Origin: Candidatus Omnitrophota bacterium
GTDB taxonomy: Bacteria; Omnitrophota; Omnitrophia; Omnitrophales; Aquincolibacteriaceae
DNA length: 10,399 nucleotides
Reading direction: 5' to 3'
Assembly: GCA_023246985.1 (NCBI GenBank)
Contig: JAHFHJ010000026.1
Location: forward strand, 1-10,399
Shown here: one piece after another, positions 6,255 through 10,399 of the stretch
Numbering within the stretch: position 1 is the first letter of the stretch
How the letters are laid out: each line of letters opens with the position of its first letter
The notes under the pieces: model-generated
Seen by the model: the letters and a program-made list of their open reading frames with translations, nothing else
Told to the model about the DNA's origin: nothing
Databases searched by the model: none
Translations under genes and position numbers: made by a program

Positions 6255-6322
6255 TGTCATCCCCGAAAGTTTTTATCGGGGATCCAGGACCGGATTCCCG
6301 CTTCAAGCATGCGGACATGACA
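6255..6322. repeat. REP-like intergenic palindrome
   Basis: TGTCAT (6255–6260) and ATGACA (6317–6322) bound the element. Inside, ATCCCCGA (6259–6266) / TCGGGGAT (6276–6283) is a perfect 8-bp stem, followed by CCAGGACCGGATTCCCGC and a decayed second stem. It resembles the widespread TGTCATTCCCG…GGGAATCCAG type of intergenic palindrome seen in many unrelated bacteria. It sits between xer and waaA and may end the topA–xer transcript or stabilise its 3' end. Confidence 0.7.
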
Positions 6323-6345
6323 AAAAACTTTTGAAGGGTGACCCT

Positions 6346-7743
6346 ATGCTAAGAACTTTTCTTTACAACTTGGCGTTTGCGGCGTTCGGGATCTTTTACG
6401 CGCCCGTTTTCCTGATGAAACTCCGCCGGGCCGAGGACCCCCAAGCGCTTTGGCGGGAACGCCGGGGAATCTTTCCGGGGGATTGGGCCGCGAAGTTCTC
6501 CGGGAAAAAAACAGTCTGGCTCCATGCCGTGAGCGTGGGGGAAGTCATGGCGATCGAGAAATTTCTCCGGGAATGGCTTGCCGCCTCGTCGGAATACGAT
6601 ATCGTGTTGACGACCGTGACGCCTGCGGGACAAAGGATCGCGAAGCAATTCGCGGGCGAAAGGATCCATGTTTGTTATTTTCCGTTTGATCTAACGCCGG
6701 TTGTGAAACGCTTTTTCGATCTGTTCAAACCGGTTTGTTTGTTATTGGTTGAGACCGAGATCTGGCCGAATCTGCTCGTGGAGGCCCAGCGGCGGAAGGT
6801 TCCGGTCGGCGTGATCAATGCGCGGCTTTCGGAGCGTTCCTTCAAACAGTACAGGATCTTTCCCTGGCTTTTTAAGCCTCTGTGGGGAAAGCTTGATTTC
6901 GTGCTCGCCCAGTCGGAGGAAGACGCGGTTCGTTTCCGCAAGCTGGGTATCGCGGAAGAATCCGTGAGAGAGATGGGGAACATGAAGTTCGATCAGGCGG
7001 AAGGGTCTGAGGACGAAGCCCCGGCGATTGTTGACTCAGAGAAAATAAAAGTCGGGGCCAGCCTTCGAGAGGTTTGGGGATATACGCCGGACGATCTTGT
7101 GTGGATCGCCGGGAGCACGCATCCAGGGGAAGAAGAGGTTCTCATGAGCGCTTTTAAATCACTGCGCGAAAAATTTCCAAGACTGAAGTTAATCTTTGCG
7201 CCGCGGCATATTGAGCGTTCGGAAAGGCTTTTAAAGCAATTGACGCAGTACGGTTTTAGTGTAGTTTTGTCGGGGAAGAAGCAGGAAGGTCCGGGGCCCG
7301 ACCTGCGGGTCCTGAACCAGTTGGGCGTTCTCAGACATTTGTACAGGATCGCGGACCTTGTGTTCATGGGGGGAAGTCTGATCCCTCACGGAGGTCAGAA
7401 CCCGATCGAGCCCGCGCGCTTTGGCAAAGCAATTCTCCATGGACCGCATGTTTTTAACTTTCACAAGATTTATCGTCAGCTCGATCATGACGCCGGCGCT
7501 CTTGAGGTCTCGGCCCCGGACGAACTGTCGTCCGCGGCGGCGGAACTCCTCGCGAATGAAGACAAGCGTCACGCGATGGGGCAAAGGGCTTTTCAGATCA
7601 TCAACCGTTTACGGGGCGCCAGCAAACGTCAAGCCGGATGGATCCTGACATTTCTCGCGGGCCGGCGCCCTTCAGAAAGGACCGAGCAACATGGACAGCG
7701 TGAAGAATTACTTTCGCCTCCTGGCGGAGGACAAACAAAATGA
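6346..7743 (+). CDS. waaA: 3-deoxy-D-manno-octulosonic acid (Kdo) transferase
   Basis: A 465-residue GT-B-fold transferase (family GT30) that moves Kdo from CMP-Kdo to the lipid A precursor at the cytoplasmic face of the inner membrane. Residues about 5–24 form the N-terminal membrane anchor (LYNLAFAAFGIFYAPVF). The N-terminal signature LHAVSVGEV holds the likely catalytic base Glu66. CMP-Kdo-domain motifs are GSTHPGEEE near 256, FAPRHIERSE near 284, and VFMGGSLIPHGGQNPIEPA around 339–357. Start ATG 6346 has AGGGTG five bases upstream; a TTG at 6331 would add five residues. The family is usually 420–430 residues. The excess here is a tail beyond about residue 437 that overlaps lpxK and looks non-conserved. 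Whether it adds one, two or more Kdo cannot be read from the sequence. Confidence 0.95.
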   Translation: MLRTFLYNLAFAAFGIFYAPVFLMKLRRAEDPQALWRERRGIFPGDWAAKFSGKKTVWLHAVSVGEVMAIEKFLREWLAASSEYDIVLTTVTPAGQRIAKQFAGERIHVCYFPFDLTPVVKRFFDLFKPVCLLLVETEIWPNLLVEAQRRKVPVGVINARLSERSFKQYRIFPWLFKPLWGKLDFVLAQSEEDAVRFRKLGIAEESVREMGNMKFDQAEGSEDEAPAIVDSEKIKVGASLREVWGYTPDDLVWIAGSTHPGEEEVLMSAFKSLREKFPRLKLIFAPRHIERSERLLKQLTQYGFSVVLSGKKQEGPGPDLRVLNQLGVLRHLYRIADLVFMGGSLIPHGGQNPIEPARFGKAILHGPHVFNFHKIYRQLDHDAGALEVSAPDELSSAAAELLANEDKRHAMGQRAFQIINRLRGASKRQAGWILTFLAGRRPSERTEQHGQREELLSPPGGGQTK

Positions 7744-8740
7744 CGCAACAAGCGGCGTTCTTTCAGCGCTCCTCAATCTCGCCGCGTGGGGATACGGCCT
7801 CGGGGTCCGGACCGTTCGCTGGCTTTATGAGAACAAGGTGCTGGCGCGCAAACGGCTTCCCTATCCGGTCATCAGCGTCGGGAATCTAACCTGGGGCGGA
7901 AGCGGGAAAACTCCGTTCGTGGAGTATTTGGCTCGTAAGATCGGTACGCATCGCCGCGTTCCGCTGGTGCTTACGCGGGGTTACAGCCACGATGAAGTCC
8001 TGGAACTTCAGCATCATCTTCCTGCCGCGGTGATCGGCGCCGGTAAAAACCGAGCGAAGGCGGCCGAGCGCGTTAAAAAAGAAAAACGGCACGTCGATAT
8101 CGCCCTCCTCGACGACGGGCTTCAGCATCAAGCGCTGGAGCGGGATGTGGATATCGTGGTGGTCAACTCCCTCAACCCCTTCGGCAACGGAAAACTGATC
8201 CCGCGGGGCATTTTGCGCGAACCCCTCGCCGTTTTAAATCGCGCGGCGATCATTGTGCTCACTCATGTGAATCTTGTAAGTCCCGAAGATCTCAAAGCGC
8301 TCAAAGAAAAAATCAGGGTCTTCGCCCCTCAAGCGCAGTTAGTCGAGACCTTCATGGAAGTGTTGTTTCTCTATCGCGCAAAAACCAGGGTTCGAACGCC
8401 GCTTGAAAAAATGGCCGGCAAGCGCGTCGCGACCTTTGCGGCGGTGGGGACTCCCAGGTCTTTTCAGCTCGTTTTGCAGCGCTTTCATCTCAAGACCGTC
8501 CGGAATTTCGAATTTCTGGACCACCACGAATATCTCCAGGAAGAGCTTTTGAAAATCAAAGAAGTCGCGCAGTCCGCCGGCGCCGAAGAGATCCTCACGA
8601 CGGAGAAGGATTTTTACCGCTCCCGCGAATTGATTACGAATACGCTGAACCCGCTGGTGCTGGCCGCGCGGCTCCGGGTCGTGTCCGGAGAAGAGATCCT
8701 GACGGACCGGCTTTTCCGTCTTCTGGGAGTAAAAAATTAA
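7691..8740 (+). CDS. lpxK: Tetraacyldisaccharide 4'-kinase
   Basis: A 349-residue P-loop kinase that phosphorylates the 4' position of the lipid A disaccharide to give lipid IVA, at the inner membrane. The Walker A motif GNLTWGGSGKTP (64–75) and the family's LLDDGLQHQALERDVDIVVV (139–158) are clear. The late FLDHHEY motif and LTTEKDFYR also fit LpxK. Residues about 24–45 are the amphipathic or membrane-associated N-terminal helix. One deviation: the usual GDEP segment after TRGY is replaced by a shortened SHDEVLELQHHLPA, still followed by the expected kinase core. Start ATG 7691 has AAAGGA upstream and lies 53 bases inside the waaA end. The last base of its TAA is the first base of the next gene's ATG, so translation is likely coupled. 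Confidence 0.95.
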   Translation: MDSVKNYFRLLAEDKQNDATSGVLSALLNLAAWGYGLGVRTVRWLYENKVLARKRLPYPVISVGNLTWGGSGKTPFVEYLARKIGTHRRVPLVLTRGYSHDEVLELQHHLPAAVIGAGKNRAKAAERVKKEKRHVDIALLDDGLQHQALERDVDIVVVNSLNPFGNGKLIPRGILREPLAVLNRAAIIVLTHVNLVSPEDLKALKEKIRVFAPQAQLVETFMEVLFLYRAKTRVRTPLEKMAGKRVATFAAVGTPRSFQLVLQRFHLKTVRNFEFLDHHEYLQEELLKIKEVAQSAGAEEILTTEKDFYRSRELITNTLNPLVLAARLRVVSGEEILTDRLFRLLGVKN

Positions 8741-10399
8741 TGGAAGATCTGCTTGACCGGGCGGCTTATTTCGCCGCCCGCGTGCTCATTTTTCTTTTTG
8801 AGCGCATTCCGTTCGCCGTGGGACTTCGGATCGGCGATGCTTTGGGGCGCGGGGCGTTCTATGTTTCAAAAAAGCGCCGCGTCGCTTATATCAATCTGAA
8901 GGCCGCGCTCGGAGAACAACTGACCCCGGCCGAGCGGTGGAAGGCCGCGCGCGATCATTTTGGTTTTATGGGGCAATCCGCCGTGGAAGTGATGTCTTTT
9001 AAGCGGATGAGGCGCAAGCATCACGATCTCAATATCAAGATCCACGGCCTTGAGCGGTACGAAGCCCTCCTTCGTTCGGGACACGGCGGGGTTTTAATCA
9101 CCGCGCATTTCGGAAACTGGGAACTTCTGCAGGTTTGGTCCGGGCTTCGCGGTACGCCGATCCATGTGCTGACGCGCGAGCAAAAATATCCGAGGATCAA
9201 CGGATTGATCAACGAGCTTCGCGAAAGCCACGGCTCGGTTTCCGTCAGCCGCGGCGCGGGCATTCGCGGCCTGCTTCGCGCGCTCCGGGAGAAAAAAATG
9301 ATCGGGGTCCTGGGCGATCAATCCGCCGGCAAGACCGAAGGAATGATTCTGCCGTTCTTTGGCCGGAGAACCACGGTTCCGACCGGGGCTTTTCAGCTGG
9401 CGCATCGTACGGACGCGCTGATGATGCCGTTCTTTATCGTGAGGACCGGAGGCCCCAAACACGAGGTCTATTCCGCGGAGGTCCTCAAAGATGACCCTTC
9501 CCTGGAGCCGCAGGCGCGCGTCGAGTTCCAGGTCCGGCAATACCTGAAGATCCTCGAAGATTTTATCCGAAAATTCCCCAATCAATGGCTTTGGGAAAAC
9601 AAGCGCTGGAAATACTGTTGGGACCGGAGGATCGTGATCCTCTCGGACGGCAAGGCCGGGCATTTTAAACAATCCGAAGTAGCGGCCGGAATGCTCGCGG
9701 ATTTCAAGGAATTCCACGGCCGTCCCGGGCTGAAGTTCGAGACCGAAAGAATTCATGTGGAATATCGTTCGTCTTTCCACAGGACGGTTTTATTTTTTCT
9801 GGCATTTTTGATGAGACCCTGGATCCAGGGAAGGCTTCATTGGCTCGCGCCCTTTTTCACTTCCGAGACGCAGAAGGCCGTCGAAGAGGTCCGCGCGGAT
9901 TACATTATCGCCGCGGGTTCCGGGCTTGCGCCCGTTCAGATGCTGCTCGCGCAGGAAACAGGCGCGAAGAAAATCGTCATGATGAATCCGCCCTTTCCTT
10001 ATTCCATGACGCATTATGATCTCGCGGTCGTGCCCGCGCACGACGGCGGCCCGGTGCCCAAGCGAACACTGCGATGCGTGATCATGCCGAGCGGCTACCA
10101 AACCCGCGATCGTGAGTCGGACGTGAAAGAGCTTCAGAAAAAACTGGGAGAAGGGGTTCGCCCGAAGATCGCCGTTTTTCTTGGCGGCGCCACGCGCGAT
10201 TATGACCTGACGATTTCGGACATGGAAAAACTTTGTTCCACTTTGAAACGAGTCGCTCCCCTTGCGGGGGATTTTATGATCACGACTTCGCGGCGGACCA
10301 CCGCGCCTGTGGAGCGTTTCCTTAAAAACAACCTCGCGCGGCAACCGGCTTGCCGGCTGCTTGTGATCGCCCATGAGGACAATCCGCCTTACGCGGCCG
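8740..10399 (+). CDS. LpxL-type lipid A acyltransferase fused to an ELM1 (DUF1022) domain; 3' end outside the window
   Basis: An open frame of 553 codons running off the window without a stop. Residues 1–294 form an LpxL/HtrB-family lysophospholipid acyltransferase: N-terminal hydrophobic helix (8–28), catalytic H-x4-E as H123-FGNW-E128, GDQSAGKTEG (192–201) with FFGRRTTVPTGAF, and the end motif WLWENKRWKY (283–292). It would add a secondary acyl chain to lipid A. The reading frame continues without a break into an ELM1-like domain from about 296: VILSDGKAGHFKQ, DYIIAAGSGLAPV (387–399), DLAVVPAHDGG (427–437), FLGGATRDYDL, MITTSRRTTAPV (513–524) and HEDNPPYAA at the edge. Bacterial ELM1 proteins are regarded as putative GT-B glycosyltransferases without a proven reaction. 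The ATG overlaps the lpxK stop by one base, with GGGAG upstream. The final part of the ELM1 domain is cut off. Both halves are recognised from motifs; the joint function is inference. Confidence 0.88.
   Translation, partial: MEDLLDRAAYFAARVLIFLFERIPFAVGLRIGDALGRGAFYVSKKRRVAYINLKAALGEQLTPAERWKAARDHFGFMGQSAVEVMSFKRMRRKHHDLNIKIHGLERYEALLRSGHGGVLITAHFGNWELLQVWSGLRGTPIHVLTREQKYPRINGLINELRESHGSVSVSRGAGIRGLLRALREKKMIGVLGDQSAGKTEGMILPFFGRRTTVPTGAFQLAHRTDALMMPFFIVRTGGPKHEVYSAEVLKDDPSLEPQARVEFQVRQYLKILEDFIRKFPNQWLWENKRWKYCWDRRIVILSDGKAGHFKQSEVAAGMLADFKEFHGRPGLKFETERIHVEYRSSFHRTVLFFLAFLMRPWIQGRLHWLAPFFTSETQKAVEEVRADYIIAAGSGLAPVQMLLAQETGAKKIVMMNPPFPYSMTHYDLAVVPAHDGGPVPKRTLRCVIMPSGYQTRDRESDVKELQKKLGEGVRPKIAVFLGGATRDYDLTISDMEKLCSTLKRVAPLAGDFMITTSRRTTAPVERFLKNNLARQPACRLLVIAHEDNPPYAA

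Noticed and set aside
5482..6318. A 278-codon minus-strand frame opposite the xer gene
   Set aside because: It mirrors a complete recombinase with all catalytic residues and runs into the REP-like repeat; a shadow frame.
9094..10374. Minus-strand frames of 228 and 194 codons opposite the last gene
   Set aside because: The plus strand reads through both domains without a stop and carries recognisable motifs; the minus frames do not.

Overview
This window looks like a bacterial chromosome from a diderm (two-membrane) organism: it carries a Kdo/lipid A gene run next to the 3' end of a ribosomal RNA operon. The phylum cannot be fixed from the sequence alone. The short palindromic repeats, the compact lipid A operon and the acyltransferase–ELM1 fusion make me think of an uncultivated PVC-like lineage such as Omnitrophota, but that is a guess.

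Layout. Bases 1–974 are the 3' third of a 23S rRNA gene. An unusually structured 23S–5S spacer (975–1295), a 5S rRNA (1296–1413) and a strong intrinsic terminator (1423–1456) follow. A tRNA-Gly(UCC) at 1716–1786 has its own promoter. Bases 1787–2524 hold no intact gene and read as a scrap-yard of mobile DNA: an 18-base duplication of the tRNA 3' tail 176 bases downstream, nested palindromes, the first ~35 codons of an IS4-type transposase (2158–2289), and the second of two group II intron domain V–VI-like hairpin pairs (1489–1565 and 2323–2402). A small basic, helical protein of unknown function (2525–2920) comes next. It is followed by a palindromic repeat whose near-twin lies in the 23S–5S spacer.

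From 3225 to the end the window is dense and co-directional: topA (DNA topoisomerase I), a XerC/XerD tyrosine recombinase, a REP-like repeat, waaA (Kdo transferase), lpxK (lipid A 4'-kinase), and an open-ended gene joining an LpxL-type lipid A acyltransferase to an ELM1/DUF1022 domain. The first pair handles DNA topology and chromosome dimer resolution. The last three overlap or abut and act in sequence on the inner face of the inner membrane to finish Kdo2-lipid A: LpxK adds the 4'-phosphate, WaaA adds Kdo, and the LpxL-type enzyme adds a secondary acyl chain. The ELM1 half may add a further modification.

The two most interesting items are the LpxL–ELM1 fusion and a family of ~34-base hairpin units. 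In these units the loop is conserved (AACCC–TAAAATCAAA) while the stem bases change in a compensatory way. They are arranged as inverted pairs in the rRNA spacer and downstream of the small unknown gene, plus a single unit upstream of topA.
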